A stretch of 64,000 bases of DNA, taken from Paralichthys olivaceus. Lineage: Eukaryota > Chordata > Actinopteri > Pleuronectiformes > Paralichthyidae. A program made the position numbers and the translations under genes. How positions within the stretch are numbered: position 1 is the first letter of the stretch; each line of letters opens with the position of its first letter. Location: assembly GCF_024713975.1 (NCBI RefSeq), contig NC_091095.1, forward strand, positions 8,075,501 to 8,139,500. Direction: 5' to 3'. Below, piece by piece: positions 41,601 through 56,600 of the stretch. The notes under the pieces are model-generated. The model was not told where the DNA came from. It did no database searches and saw nothing but the letters and a program-made list of their open reading frames with translations.

Positions 41601-44600
41601 GTTTTTTTATGTCTTCAGACGCATGTTGGGGGCAACCAAATAGGCAAAGATGGAAAGAAAAAATTTGAATCCATTTTTGATTTAGAATCAAAATAATGAT
41701 GTAAACTATATCTGCGAGAGATTATTATGATATATGTAATAATATTGAACTTTTTATTACGATTTGTTGGCATTTTTTAGATCAAAAAACTTGATTGAGA
41801 ACATTAACAGCAGACTATTTGATGGTGAAAATAATAGTTGCAGCTCTGAGAGAGAAAAGTGGCTGAAAACCACTCAACACAGTCATGGAAAGAGGTGAAA
41901 TCATCAAAGTGGGAGGCCTGTTTGACTAAAGCCACCGACACCACAAGAGGCAGACAATCAGGATCCTGTCCAACCGGCAAGACCACTGCCCTGCCCACCC
42001 GCCCATGAAATCCTTCCTCTCATGAAATCTCATGAAATCCTTTCTCGCTGTCTGTCTGTCTTTATCTATTTCTCCCTTCATTGTTTTCCTCCACACAATT
42101 GTCTCTTTTACACTCTCTCCATTTGTCCCTCAACTTCTATCAGATTGTCTCTTTGTCTTTTTTCTCTTGCCCTCCCTCAGCTCAATGTATATAACCCTTA
42201 TATGCACACATTACAACTCCCCTGCCACCACCCCCAACACACGCACACACACATTACACACAGACCTTATCAGGCTGAGGTGGGTGTGGTTGTTGGAGGC
42301 TCATATACGTTTTCATGTCGTTAGTATGTACGCTGGGGCCCCTCTGTTATTCAGATAAACAAGAAACAAGATAAACAACTAGAAACTGGGCCAACTAGTA
42401 TGGGAGCCTATTCCCACCCCTGCAACAAAAAGAAGACTGCCAAGCTGATCAGAAGGCAGTATGTCTGGATCCTTTATAAATAAGCTGCTGGGTTTTCAAA
42501 ATTTAACAAATAAAAGAGGAATAGCTGCAGATTATACGACTTGGTGAAGATTAAGTTTGATCTTGAGGAAGCTTTAAAGAGATCACTTTGTTCTGGTGTC
42601 TGACTGAAGTTACAACATGCTGTTTTAAGCATAAAAACTTCAGAGCCAAATTTGAGCTTAAGTATTTAAGGTTTGTTGTCTGATCATTTCTCACTGTGTC
42701 TGTAGGTCAGCGACAGTCTGTCTGCAGATAAATTATACACAGGAAACAAAGCAGTTTTGAGTGGAAAATCATCAGTGACCAAAGAGCAGCCTGTTGCTGC
42801 AGCTCCACAGCCATCGAAGCAGTGGTGGTGTTAAACTGTATTTGTGTGTGTGTGTGTGAAAGAGAGGGGGGGAGGGGTTCGCTCCACTGTTAATGCAAAT
42901 AGGAGTTAGTGAGCCAGTGGCAGACGAGTGTCACATAGCAGATAATAGAGGCTTTGCAACTGAAAACCAAAACTGAGAGGAGGCAGGGGTATCGTCTGCA
43001 TGTTCCCTTACACCTGCCAATCACCTCGATCACTTGAGGTGAAGCCGATACAGACCCACACACTAGAGGTCAAAGTATTAAAAATTTGCTTTTATTTCAT
43101 GTGCAAAATTCAATTGTAGGATTGGACAAGTCCTCATTGGTTTATCCTTCTGAATGTTTGACCTAAATCCTGTTGTTCTTCAAATAATTTTTCAGGTAGA
43201 GCCGACCTCTCAGCGAAAGTGTGACACAGCTGCGTATATATGTACCTGTGTACTTGTGCATGTATGTGTACTGGTACATCTAACACTAACACCTGGCATC
43301 AAATTGTGTCTGAGTGATTGAAATGTAGTTGGATATAGAGCTTAAACACATAAACGTTAATGTGTACCAAAATCACTCTGAAGAGTGTGATCTGATTGGC
43401 TGTATTGTGACCACATTCGCCAATGTGAATGCAAATGTTTTGCCAGTTCACGTGACAACTAAGTGGGCTGAAAAAGTATGATTGATCCAAACCAGCGAGG
43501 TTGCAGCAACTAGCTGCTGTTAGTCCTCATGTTTTTGTGGATAGAGTGAAATGGAGACTTGAAAAGCAAGTGTACACAGTAGCTGTGTACCAATAAGGGG
43601 CCACATCTATGATTGAGCAACATGTAAGCACATATTTAGTTTGGGGGGAATCCCCTTCATACAGACTAAAGACGAGCCTCAACTCCTTTATGCTATATAT
43701 AAGACAGTCTGGTGTGAATCTGTCTATGTCTGCCTTGTTGAAATGAGTGGATATGTTTGGTTAAGTTTTTACAGGTAGCTACAATACAGATCCAAGTTGA
43801 GTGATTACAACACTTTTAAAGAATGTGGTAACCTTTGTTATCCTCCCCTTTTGAATAGAGTGTGTTTAATTTAAGTCTCCATGTTATTTGTCCTTCGGCT
43901 GTAGACAGCAGAAACCAAGTTACACCGAAACTAAATCCCCTCTAATCCAATGCTGAAGGACCAGTTTCACAACTTCATATTAATCTGTGTCCCTGAGTTA
44001 TTTCTTCTCATGAAAGAGATTAGTATGAACGTGTTTTCTTTATATCCTCCTGTCGGACTCGAATGGAAACATGCAGCTGTCTCATTTATGTAAGGTCGCT
44101 GTGTGCAACACTTGTAACACTTTAGGCGCGACAAGGTAAAATTAAGTCTGCTTATCTGGGGTAGGGGCCATACAAGAAGAAGAGCCTAATGATGGAGGAC
44201 TGTCTCACAGAGCTCATATATAAACATGAATAGAGCTGATAAGAATGTAAACACACATACACATACAGTATATGTATGACAGCGGGGGAGGGGAGGCTAT
44301 AGCCAGCAGGGAGAAGGTTGATGAAGGGAGGGTGGTGGTGGCAAGGGGGGTCTTGATACGGCTCATGAACACATGATCAGCCATATTCAAACACTGCATT
44401 GTTCCAGGCCAAAGCTTTCTCTGAGTGTCATTAATGTACCAAAGCCAAAACGTAGCCGCTAACACTGTTGCTTCATGGTTCTTCACCAAGAAAATACACA
44501 CACTTTGATCGCACAATGCAATGTCCTGCCTTTATTTCCTGCAAATCACAATATGTGTCTGCTTAATGTCAGTGGTGTAATAGAGTTAAGTATGGTTGAT

Positions 44601-47600
44601 TAGTGTCACACTTAATTTATGGCTCGCTACAAAGCAAATTGTTGGCTATTAATTATATTTTTCATTATTTGGATCAAAAACATCCACCACAGTTAACCAT
44701 CATGCAGTTTCTTATTCTGTTCAGTCCAACTTTCACAAAAAAGTCAAATGAAATTGAATGTAATGTCAGGAAGAGCAACAAATGTTTGGCATTTTTGTTT
44801 ATATAATAACAAAGAAATGACTGATTCTAGAAAATAACTGCTGATTCATTCTCTGTCAGTGTCTTTTGTTTTTGTAAATCACGTTCAATCCCAATGAAAA
44901 AATATTTCTATTCACTTTAATATAAATTTGAATAGTCTACCTGAAGGCATGCCTGGATATGAGTAGTCTCCACTGTATACCAGATGAGGTCCAGGCTAAA
45001 TTTAATCCTGGATTGTTAATGTGCTCCATCAGCTTCATGTATTTGGCCTCAGTTAAAACAGTTTCTTCTGTGTACAGAAGGAATTTCATGGAATAGGTTT
45101 ACATGCAAGCCCGTAATTCAATGTCACTGCAACTAAGGCAATACGCTAATGATTGTAGCGATTATGTGATTACCTTCATCACAGTGAGGCCGTGAACAGA
45201 ACAGGCAGAGAACTACATCTCTGCAGCCAAATGTCTGCTTTTTTGTTTTCTTCCGCTAAAGATGGAGGCAGACAGTGAAGTTTCTCTATCATTATGTTCC
45301 TGTTGTTTTAAAGCGGAGAATAGTGATCGTAAGTTAGAACACCATCTGTCTCAAGTGATACGACAGCTCCAAATATAGATTTTAGCGCACTCAAGACAGA
45401 GGATGCATTTGAGATCCAATCACTCAGACAACATTTGGAGTTGATCTGGGATGTATGTGGCCACATTCTTTTACCTGTGTGAACCATAGACTGTATAAAG
45501 ATGGACGACTTTCCCCCAAAAGTGAAGCCAAAGCATCTCAATTGCCCCCTTGAGGCTGGCTGCAGTATAGCTCATACAGCCTGCCTCTTCCATGTTAGTG
45601 GATGGGCATGGACCAAACTGGGTTCATTGATTTTAGGTCATTCTTATCAAGTTTGGTTTAAATGAGTTATTTTTTACATACAGTTTATGTCTATGGTCTA
45701 ACAACACTGTGTTCTGGGCAACAGTGAAGGACCAACAACTCATCCGACTTCCTCTGACTGGCTACAATTTCACAATGAACGATGCAAAATAATATATATA
45801 CAGTGTAAATAAAGTGTAATATTTTTACACTTTTCAGTTTTGCTGATATACTGATTTATTTGTGGCCAACGCTAAATATTGATTTTCTATATTCTTTTAA
45901 TTAGATAAAACCTTATTTCACTGTAAAATGCATAGTGTATTGATTCACAGAAAATGATGTGTGTTGTGTATTTCCATATAGATCAGGAGAGAGAGATCCA
46001 ATCGTAAGTGGTGAACTGAGAATAACTTGGAGATGCAGGTGTGAACTGATTTACTTGTGATCAGATCACACATGACACATGTTAGTTCCAGGTATGAACA
46101 GGGCCTTTGTATCCTCTACACTCCACAAGCCCTTCCCCTTCCATCCCCCACATGCACACAATTAATCACAATAGAGCTGTCCAATTACAGATGCATTGAA
46201 CGGTGTTATATTGAAAAGCAGGATCAAATACATCATAATCCTAACTGATTGGCTGACCTCGTAAATTCAACTCTATTGACTGAGGATGAGGAGCAAATAT
46301 CCTGCTGAGACAAACCACCCTGCAGAGTGATTTTATCCATTTATTACATAACATATAATTCAGCTGACACTTTTATCCCAAGCGACATACAAACAGTTGT
46401 GATTCTGTTGAGTGGCTCCTGTGTCGCTTTATCTACAACAGGCACATTCAACCCCAGGTGATAAAAGACGAGTGAGCCAGTGAAAGAAACAGGTAGTTTG
46501 TATTGTTGCAAGAGAAAACCACAATGTTTAAATGTGTAAACCTTGGCACGAAACCAAGCAGCAGTAATTCATAAAACCCTGCAGCTGCATGTTATTTAAT
46601 GGGCAAAAAATTTAGATTGGGCTTGATTTATGATTTCCCTGGGACAAAAAAAATGTTTAAAAGATTTGATTTGTCCTGATGTTTTTTCTCTCTAGTTAAA
46701 CCCAATCCTTTTAATTTCCAGATGCCATAACTTTCCTGGTGCTGGTGCATCCCTCAGGAAATCCAATGATCTTTGAGGACGTGCTTTCCTTTATGGTATG
46801 AGAGGTTGTAAGTTGGGCCTCAGCCTGCAGCGCTGTGCTAAAGGATTTTTTATGCTTGGCTTCAGTTGGCTTTATTTAGTTAAACAGTATCTCCTGCTGA
46901 CATGAGGAAAAAGGTGAAAATCAGCTGATGTAGACGAGACATTAATCCAGAATGAGCACTATCCCGTGACTACATGCACATCATTCCTGTCTGCTTCTGT
47001 CAGCTGCCAGGGCTTGTGGATTTGGATAAGAATCAGAAATAGCAGCCAGCCTTCCCAGGGCCAGTTTTATGTTGCAGTTAGCCATCTATAACCGCACTGC
47101 TAATGAATGCTATCACAACGATGGCCACCTGATCTGAGAAGGACAAAGCTGAGCAGACCGAAGGAGGGGAAGCGGGTGGGGCAGGAATTCAGCATCATAA
47201 AATTGTTGGTTGGAAGGGAGCAGCCCAACAAATGATAAAGTGCTATCACGTATTTGGTAATTGGAACTAGTTCAAAGGCTTTTTCAGTGGTATTTCCCTC
47301 ACAACGCGTTTCTTCAAACCCGACTTCTCTGAAAATGTTTGTAAAAGTCTCTAATAATCTAGTGAGCATTTTTTTGAAAGCTGAAGTTATTTATTCAGTA
47401 GCAGTGCAGATGCCATGATAAGGGCCTCGTCTCAAGGCAGAAAGATGGAGACAGAGATAGAGGAGAGGTAGAAGGTTCAGAGGAAGGTCTGTAACAAACA
47501 AGATGAAGACAGAGGTTTAATCTGGCCCAGAAAGGCTAAGAAGAGCTAAACTGCTGCATCTCAGCGTGGAACCCCTCACTGTGCAGAGCAGAGCAGACAC

Positions 47601-50600
47601 ATGGCTGGGCACTTGCTCCATCAATCAGAGTGATGGATGGGCAGGGCGATGAATTTACTGCTTGACAACGGTGGCCTTAAAAACATATCTGGTCCGCCCA
47701 GCCCTCTGGAGGGCAGATATCTTGTGGCCATGTGGGCCAATCCCACCCAAATCAATAAGTGGACAGGCTGCTGTTTGACCTCAAGCAATTTCTGGGTTTG
47801 TCCTCTGCATGGAGCGGCAAGAACAGTGTTTGAATTTGGATGTGAGACAAGCAGCTGACACGGGACTCAAAGGTACCCAGAGGAGTTTTTTTACGTTTGT
47901 TATCCTGTAAACAAAGTGACAGCTACTATCACTGTTTCCATTCGACATTCATTATGTGTGAATGCATTTCCTTTCTCATAAAACATAAGCTGGGGAGTCT
48001 TTTGTTGAAAAACTAAACCTTCACAGTTTATATCCATGTTTACTTATTAAAGACAAAGATGTAAAGTGTGATGTTTGCATACATCCAGTTTTTAAGCAGA
48101 AAAAACATCTCTACTGTTACAGATCTTCTTCCTGGCCTGAGACAGTTTCCATCCAAATATTAATTCTACATGCTTTGCAATCAACAGCCTTCACATATTT
48201 TGTTTACTCGCACTGGACACGTATCCTTTGAACATGAAAAGGGCTGTTTTATTTTATTTGGTATTTTTGCTTTTGTCATACTAAACCAGAAGTAATGATT
48301 GATGAGAATTAATGATGATTGATTTATGATTGGTCATTTTCAACAATGCACACTAGTAAGTGTTGTTACTGACCCAGTATGCAAAATAACAAAACCCCGG
48401 AATCTAAACACAATAAATCCGTTATTAATGTTGTTAGCAACACCCACATTTCCCTTTAATGATATTTCAAGATATCTGACTTGAAAATGGTCTGTTATCT
48501 GTTCATATTGGTGTCAACTGTTGGCTAAGAATTACTAATGCTGACACAATTAAAAGATTTCAGATGTGAATACAGAGGCCCTTTTCTGAACTGGAATTAT
48601 GGTCTGTCTCAGGTGATCCCATCACACGGACAGCTTTTGGTTCGTTATGAAAATGTAGCGTTCACACAGCTAAAACAATGTCACCACATGCATCCCAAAC
48701 CACCTATGAATGTGGTCTGAGGGATTGGATCACAAATGCATCCTCAATGCATCTTGTGTGCATACACAACTGTCCTTCACTCTTCTCAGAGTTCACCTAT
48801 TTTTCTTTTTTTGGAGTAATAACATTGTGGAGCTGTGGCTTCACTCTATCCCTCTATCCATCACACCGACACACAAACTCATTGACAAAGAACCATCTTA
48901 TTGGCAAATAGAGTGGGGAAGTGAGATCCAGTCACAAGTGGTTGCAGGTGACAGATGTGGAGACACTTTGTGACACCAGGTGTGAACTGATGAACTCAGA
49001 CTTGTCCACTTGTGATGGGATCTCTCAGGACGGATGTTAGCACCTGGTCAGAACAAAATCACGGACAAGACAGTGCAGCGAGTGTCACCTCAGGGGGCAA
49101 ATGGGCCTTGAAGATTATGGATGAAAACACTTACAGGCTCACTCATAATGTTTGACCTATTGGCTCCACAGCCTCTTGCACACAACATTTAAAAACATGC
49201 ATATTTGATTTGCTATCCACTTCCATGCAGTCGAGTTTCATCTCACGTGGGGACAAAGAGCGATTCAGACCTTGGAAATGTGTAGCTAAAGAATCTTTAT
49301 CAATGTTTGACCTATTTCCTAATTGATTCTTTCAAGAAAGGAAGCTTTCAACACACGCTACCTTTTCAGAAGCATCTGAAGGTGAAATCACACATGCAAT
49401 GCTTTTGTTGAAATGAATGCCTCCTTCTGGCTCATTGTATGAAAAGATGTGAGTGAGGGTTCTGTTTGCTGCCAACAATTCAGTGCAGATCGACACGGTG
49501 CAGTTAGCAGTCTATTAACGACATGCAGCTAACACTAATGCAGGCGGCTCCAAATACCTTGCGATAAATCCTGTCTACAAGAATGTTATGTTCAAATGTT
49601 TTTTACCTCAGCCGTCTGTGTGTTTGTTTGTAAGCAAGATTATACAAAAAACTATGAGACAGATTACCACAAAACTTTGTTTCAGATGCAGTATGGGTCT
49701 GGAAAGAACCCATTACATTTTGGTGCGGCTCCAGGGTCAGAGAGGTGTTAATAGATTTAATTGGAATAAAAACATACACAAGTACAAACATGGTAGTTTG
49801 TGGGGATGTTGAACTGTGGTGTTTAGTACAGATGTATATCTCTGTTATTTAGCCTACACTCAACAACATATAACACATCAGTTTAATAAAATAGAAATCA
49901 TCAGCACCACAAACTCGACCTAAAATAAATCCTAATAAACGCCTCTAATAAACTGCAGACTGAGTTTTTCTGAGTTTAAATTTAGAAATGAGTCTAAAGG
50001 GAAGAGTTCCTTATGCAGGGACAAAGAGGCAGGAAACAGATGAAGCAGGATTCACATATTTCCTTTGGAAAGCAAGAAGAAAGCATTCAAAAATAACATT
50101 CACACATAACAGTGACAATCATTGCTGTGGGTCTTATTTCTCCCCAGCTAACAATAATCATTTCCTCTTTCTATATTAAGGTGTTGACATTTTATAGTCA
50201 GAAGGAAGCTGGAGGGTGTTGCCGTACAAGTCATCAGCGAACGTGCCACAATAAAATGAATACTGTTCAAATAAAAAAACAAAAGCCGAAGAAAAAGTCA
50301 GGATAAAAGAGCCAGCCTCAGCCTTTATGCAATCTTTGTTTACATTCCTGCTTCAACCCCCTTCTCCTCTTCCATACTTAGCCGCTGCCAATTTCTAGAA
50401 TCCCCATGGCTGTATAGTTTCTGACATCAGTTCCATGCCGCACGCTCGGTGTTGGACACAATTCAAATGCTCGGCAGTGCTTCAGACAAAATGAGCATGT
50501 ACTAAACTCTACTTGGCAGTGGTTCAAAGCCCAGCGCCAACTGACTGATTTTTTTTCCTCTTCCCTCATCACACCTACCCTTTCCCCCTCCAGCATGGCT

Positions 50601-53600
50601 ACTCCTGACAGGAAGACTTGCAGAGGCCTTCCCTAACTGCCTCAGCCTTTGGCCTTTTGTTTTCATGACATGAACATGGCCCATTAACCCCTTGTTTTCT
50701 TTTTGTTAATCATAGATCACTGCACACAGAGCTCACTCCTGGCACAACTTCATAAATTAATTAAGAACTCCCAGGGCTGATTAAACCAACTCAGACGACC
50801 TGCTTTACAGAAGTTAAAATATAATTTCTTGGTGCTCAAGCAAATCAACAAATGTGAAAACTGGAGAGTGGTGTATAAAACACTGCCTGAATAATGGCAG
50901 AACCATGCAGAGACACAGCTTGACATAGTTTCACATTGATTATTAAAATATATTATGTTACTGTTGCTTCATTATCAGAAAAGGGTATTTAACCTGGATT
51001 CAATTGAAGTGAACACCACAACAGTAGTCAGAAAAGAGAGTGGGTGCACGTCTCATGAACAATTTTAAGGAATTTGAAATATCTGTCCGAGCAGACAGAC
51101 AAATCTTCGGCTGCGAAAATGTAAGAAACGACATGATCCAACCTGTTTATACAACCCGGAGGCAGATCAAAAGGCCTCACGGTGGAATATAAACCCAACA
51201 AGCACTTATCAGACAGCTGTATCAGCAGAAACCTGACGGCAATCCCAATAAGTGTCGCTCCCAATTGGCTCTCGTTCCAGCTACACTTCCTGTAGTCACT
51301 AACAGCACCCTCCCCCCAGTCCCAGTGTGTGTGTGTGTGTGTGAGAGAGCAATTTAATGTTTAATGCCAACTCCCCCCATTCACCCTGATCATGGTGAGT
51401 GCCATGAATTTTTAAAGACGTCCCTGCTTTACTGTCCATCTGGGCTCCATCTGCCCAGCTGCTGGTGTTTAAAGGCAGCAGAGACACAGGAGAGGAGACT
51501 TCAAAGCCTCTGCATGGCCTCTGGACAATTTCTGGCCTGAGGACAACATTGTTTATAAAGGGGGTAGGGGCACGGGGCAGTTCTATTAGATATAAACCAT
51601 AGCATTGAACAGACCACACATTCATGAAACCAGGTTATAAGAGTAATTTCCACAAACATATCTTGAATACAGAGGCAAAGAACTGAAACGATGACGGATT
51701 ACGTTAATTCTAATTTCTTCATATCTAATTTTTGGAGTTCAGTAGATAACCAATGCAGATATCTAAATAGTGACTAATATGTAGCCAATATGCTACAAAC
51801 ACGTGTAAAATAAAATGGCTGGATCAAGACGAAGAAAAGACAAAACACCTGGAATTATAATGAATTAAAATACTGCTGAACTACTTAACTGTGTATTTAA
51901 AGCCCATTGAGAATTGTGTATATAATAATTTTACAATGTACAAATATTAAATGTATATTATATACATAAATACACACACCCACATTTGGTTAGAACTGTT
52001 GTAAGTCTATTTGCTGTAGGACACCACCTATATGATTAACTTTAAATTAAGCATAAACGTTTCCTGGAAAGTGATATTGATATAGATCTTTAAAGGGGTA
52101 GATGTTTATGTGGGGGGCTTGGGGTGGATGAAGGACACTTCCACTGGTATCACTTAAAACAACTCAGCTGAAATGGGCACTGCACCAGCAGCGCAAATCA
52201 GTTTCAATAACAAAATAATCAAATGACGCTGCAATAATTTGATATCTGTATCAATCCCTGACTTGTATTTAATTCTGCTGCTCTCTGCTATAGCCAGATA
52301 TGACACCACTGGCATAGTGCCTTGAATATTTTTGATTAATTCACTTACACCAGAGTGTAATCAGACATCCGAACAGACAGCACCTCCTGGCTTGATTTAG
52401 TCTGACCTTTCCGCTGAGAGAGACGGAGAGGGGACAGAAGCCGACTGATCCAACAGGAATGTAGTTTGGGCCTTGGCATGATATATCTTAGCCAGACACG
52501 TCATGCGGCAAACCTGAACAAAAAGTATGACTTTGCTTGGATATTTCCCACTTGCATGGCACCTTAAAGGGTCAAGAATTGACTTAATTGTGGACTTTCC
52601 TTTCTATTACTTTACTGGACGCATTCTTTGGACTTATTATACTGTTCTTATGGTGGATTCAGAGCATAGTACCAGGCCTGTTTTAAGCCAGTGAAATTTG
52701 TATTTCTTCAAACTGCTTAAACTTTCTGTTAACTTTAAAAATTTCCATTTTTCAAACGAATAGAGCCTATTGAATGCACAATTACACGAGGAGGGGGAAT
52801 TCAGTTTTTTTTTTTTAATTCTCCTTATATTTTGTCCATTAAGGTTTTTTATGGAGAGGTCTGTCCTCAGGCTGATTCTTGAACCATTGCTGTTATGGGC
52901 CCGTGTTGCCACACTGAGACACAGCGAAACAAATGATATGACAAACATAAAGAAGAAAAAGACAGTTTTCGGTTTGGAAGAGCTCAAGCTGCTACAGACT
53001 GATAGAGGCACACAAGGTTTCTGCTGAGGATCTGGGGTTCCTAGTGGCCACATTATCACCCTCCCTCAGGCACATTCCAACAGCCTCCACCCACCTGCCT
53101 AAAATAAACTGTACAGCCTTAACCCCTTCCTCCCCACCCAAAGCCATCCAAAACACTCGACCTGCACACAAGTCGACTCCAGAACATGTGTGTAAGTTAC
53201 AGTGTTTCACAATCCCAATTTTTTCACTCAAACTTTGGATAAACCTTTCACCATTTAGCTGCTTGAAGGCCTTATCTGCATCGGGTTTGCTTGTATAGAA
53301 TGCAGCTTTAAAAAAGTGCCATATGTGAGGCTTCTCTGCCACAGAAAGTGGTTTCATGCCATGGCAGGCTGTCGTGGTTATGGTCACTTGCCAACCTCAG
53401 GCATTGAAGCTACGTCATTGGAGCAGACTGGACGCGACCAAAGTCCAATTAAATTAAGCCGATCAACAAGATCCATGAATTGAAATTGGTGAAAATGTAA
53501 AAAAAATAAATAATTGTTCTTTCCTGACCCATAATGCATCCTTCCACCAAGTTTAGTGGAAATCCGTACAATTTATTTTGTGCAATGTTACCTATCAAAC

Positions 53601-56600
53601 AATCCAACCAATGGACAGGGGTGAAATCATAACCTCCTTGGTGGAGGTAATAGGAGCTTTTGTCTTGTATATGTAACATCAGCTGGTTGTTTGCCTGAAT
53701 GATGATCCCTGGCAGATTTAAATCACAGCCCCTGAAGTCTGGCTTTTCCAGGCTTTCATCAGGTTTTGGAGTAAACTGTGAACCAATCAGCTCCAACATT
53801 AAAACCAGTCTCCAGATATCGATGCATTTGTGGTCTGGTGATGTATTTGACATGGTCCTTGAGAGGTGAATCAAGTCTAATTTAGCAGTGATATTTCAGA
53901 CACATTTTCTTGTGTGCAACACTCTTAATTTATGTACTTTCACTGATGTGAGTGTGCTCAAATCACCACTATTAAAGATATAAAATATGTATGTGTGTAA
54001 CCTGCTAATCAAGCGAAGAAAAACGTTTGCAGTGAAACTACATTTAAAATTGTGGTCTGCTGATTTAACTACTGCCTCTTTCTCCAATAACAAGAAGAAA
54101 CCACAAATGGCAGGTTCTGGTATGAAAAGAAGAAGCGCAGTAAAAACAGCTCACACAAAATATAAATTAAGGCTGAAATCACTGAGTTTGATTTTCATAG
54201 GGTTGGAATTATCAAGGGACAGACTGTGCTCATCATAACAGGTCAGTCATATTTACATTACTCACTGCAGACACAGCAGATTTACTAAGGATTATAATTA
54301 GAGGCCAGGGTGGCAATTATTACTAATCACTGTAATCATCCGAGGGCAAAATTAGTCCTGTGTGAATGATGTGCAGGGCTAAAACCCTGGATTCGTATAT
54401 ATAAACTATCCTCAGCGATGGAGGAGGCCGAACAAACAGATGTGAGCATTGTTGCTGTGTCTATTTGACATGTTAAAGTTGAGAAGGTTTTTAAGGACAG
54501 TTTGGTCTTGCCGTCCTCTCTCTAGTCTCCACAGTGGGAGTCTGGAGTTGGACATTAGGTTTGACAACAGATTGGGTAACACAGACATGATACTGGCTGT
54601 CTTATATAACCGTCAGCTACAGCCCATTCATGCTTGCATGATCTACCGTTGACTAGCTTGTCAAGACAGAAATGTCCTGTATTTCCTTCCTCACATACCA
54701 CATACTGCTGAGAGTATCAATTCAATTCATTCACACAAAACTTTACAGAGGGAGCGTCGGGCTATTTGAGATGCAGCAGAGAGGTTTAAAGGGAGTTGTA
54801 TTCCTAACTCTCTATAATTACAAGAAATAGGCCTTAAATTACAAAATCCATGGCTAGGTTCTAAAATGAAGCACATGCAGACTGGGAGCAGTGTGTTAAA
54901 AATGTCTGAAATACCCCCCCCAACACCACCACCCTCCTAACAACTCCTAAACTATCTCTCTTCTCAAAGAGTTGAATAGAGAAGAGTCAAAGAGTCTATC
55001 TGCGCAGATAGAAGATAAGATGCTGCTCATATTGTCAAACATGTTTTATGGCTTGAAACGTTACGACATGCCACATGCCTGTTTGCATTTGCATGTGTCT
55101 CAGTGGCTTTCATATAGACAGCATTTGTATGAAATGGTGGCTCGGAACAGGTCAATTTGAGATCTTCACAGATAAAAACAGCTCGATGTTCCTGCTGTAT
55201 GACTGTAAAATACACACTCATATTTCTACCGGTAAAATCAAACAAATGTGAAAATAAAGAGAATGATTTAATGATGACAAAGAAAAGAAAAAGTCAGGCC
55301 TTGTTAAAACCTTGTCTTAACATCTATCCTGAGCCATCCAGTCACAAGTGGACAGCTCCAAGAATGGATGTGAACATATCGAGATCGAAATCAGATCACT
55401 CAGAACTCTTTATATATTTATATCTTGTCTTTTCTTTATTGGTTTATTTAAAGCAGGGACACTGTGATCTATACCATATGGTTACATGTCTTTCAACCAT
55501 GTTTTAAAACACTACTGGGGAGGTGGTCGGGGACACGTGTAGCCACGTTCTTCTAGCTGCATGGACAAGCATGCTTATAAGTTCGTCCCCTCCTGATACT
55601 GGTTCCTCTCTCTCTTCATTTCACACTGACACACAGATCCACGCAAAACAAAAACACATTGACAACGTACCCATCTGTATAACCACACTGGCTTAAGAAC
55701 ATCATCACTTAGTCTTTGCGAACAGAAACGACGTACATGTTTATTTGCATAGAAAGCAGGGAAGTGGGATCTGATCACAAGTGGTCATTCGAGACACATA
55801 TGGAGACGTACTCTAATACCAGAGCTGTCCACCTTTGAGCGGCTCACCTGAGACAGATGGTTATACCAGCTCCGAACAGGGCCTCGGAGTATTTGATCTT
55901 TTTCTTTTCTTTTATAAAAAAAAAAAAAAGGATCTGATGATACAATTTGACCTAAATAAACTTTTAATTTTCATTTCACACTGGACTGATGGGGGGGCTA
56001 ATTTAAACAGCAAAATGTGGAGAAAATATCAAGTGATTTAGTTATTTAAAATCAGTGTTGAATTATACATCATTCCTCAGTCTCCAAGTCTTTTTATCGA
56101 CAGCAGCCCTCCATCTAAATTTGGCTGCTGACAGATTTAAATCTCTTCATGTAAACAGCCCGTCTTATTCCACAGAGGCCTCCCTCATCATATCCACCAG
56201 CATGTTTACAGTAAATGCCAGCATGGTAAAGCTATTAAAAAGCTTCCTATCCCCTCCTCCTCTTTCTCCTAGCTGCCCTCAGCCTCTCTTCCTAAGCTCA
56301 CAGGCCTATTAGTGACAGGAAACAACTATTTTCTTACTTGGAGGCCTCAGTTTGAAGCTGCTCCACCAGAAAAACTGACCAGATCTTAAACAACATGCAC
56401 CCATCCAAAGTGTCTGCTGGCTAAGTCAAAGTTTCAAAGCCTTGTCAACATTTGGCCAGTAGCTGGTGTTAAATTCCCACCCTGGTTGGATTACGGGTTG
56501 TGCTTCTAAGAAAGTGTCATGCAGTTTGACGTGAGAAGGGTGTGAAGGCCTGATGTGGCTCCATCATCAGCAAACAACATTTCTGATTTATGTTCTTCCT

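Noticed and set aside
48538..48973. Overlapping open frames of 60-87 codons
   Set aside because: They lie within copy 2 of the long-TIR transposon and have no transposase features.
53449..53874. 141-codon open frame on the minus strand
   Set aside because: It crosses the dispersed repeat at 53515-53650, so part of the apparent protein is repeat sequence.
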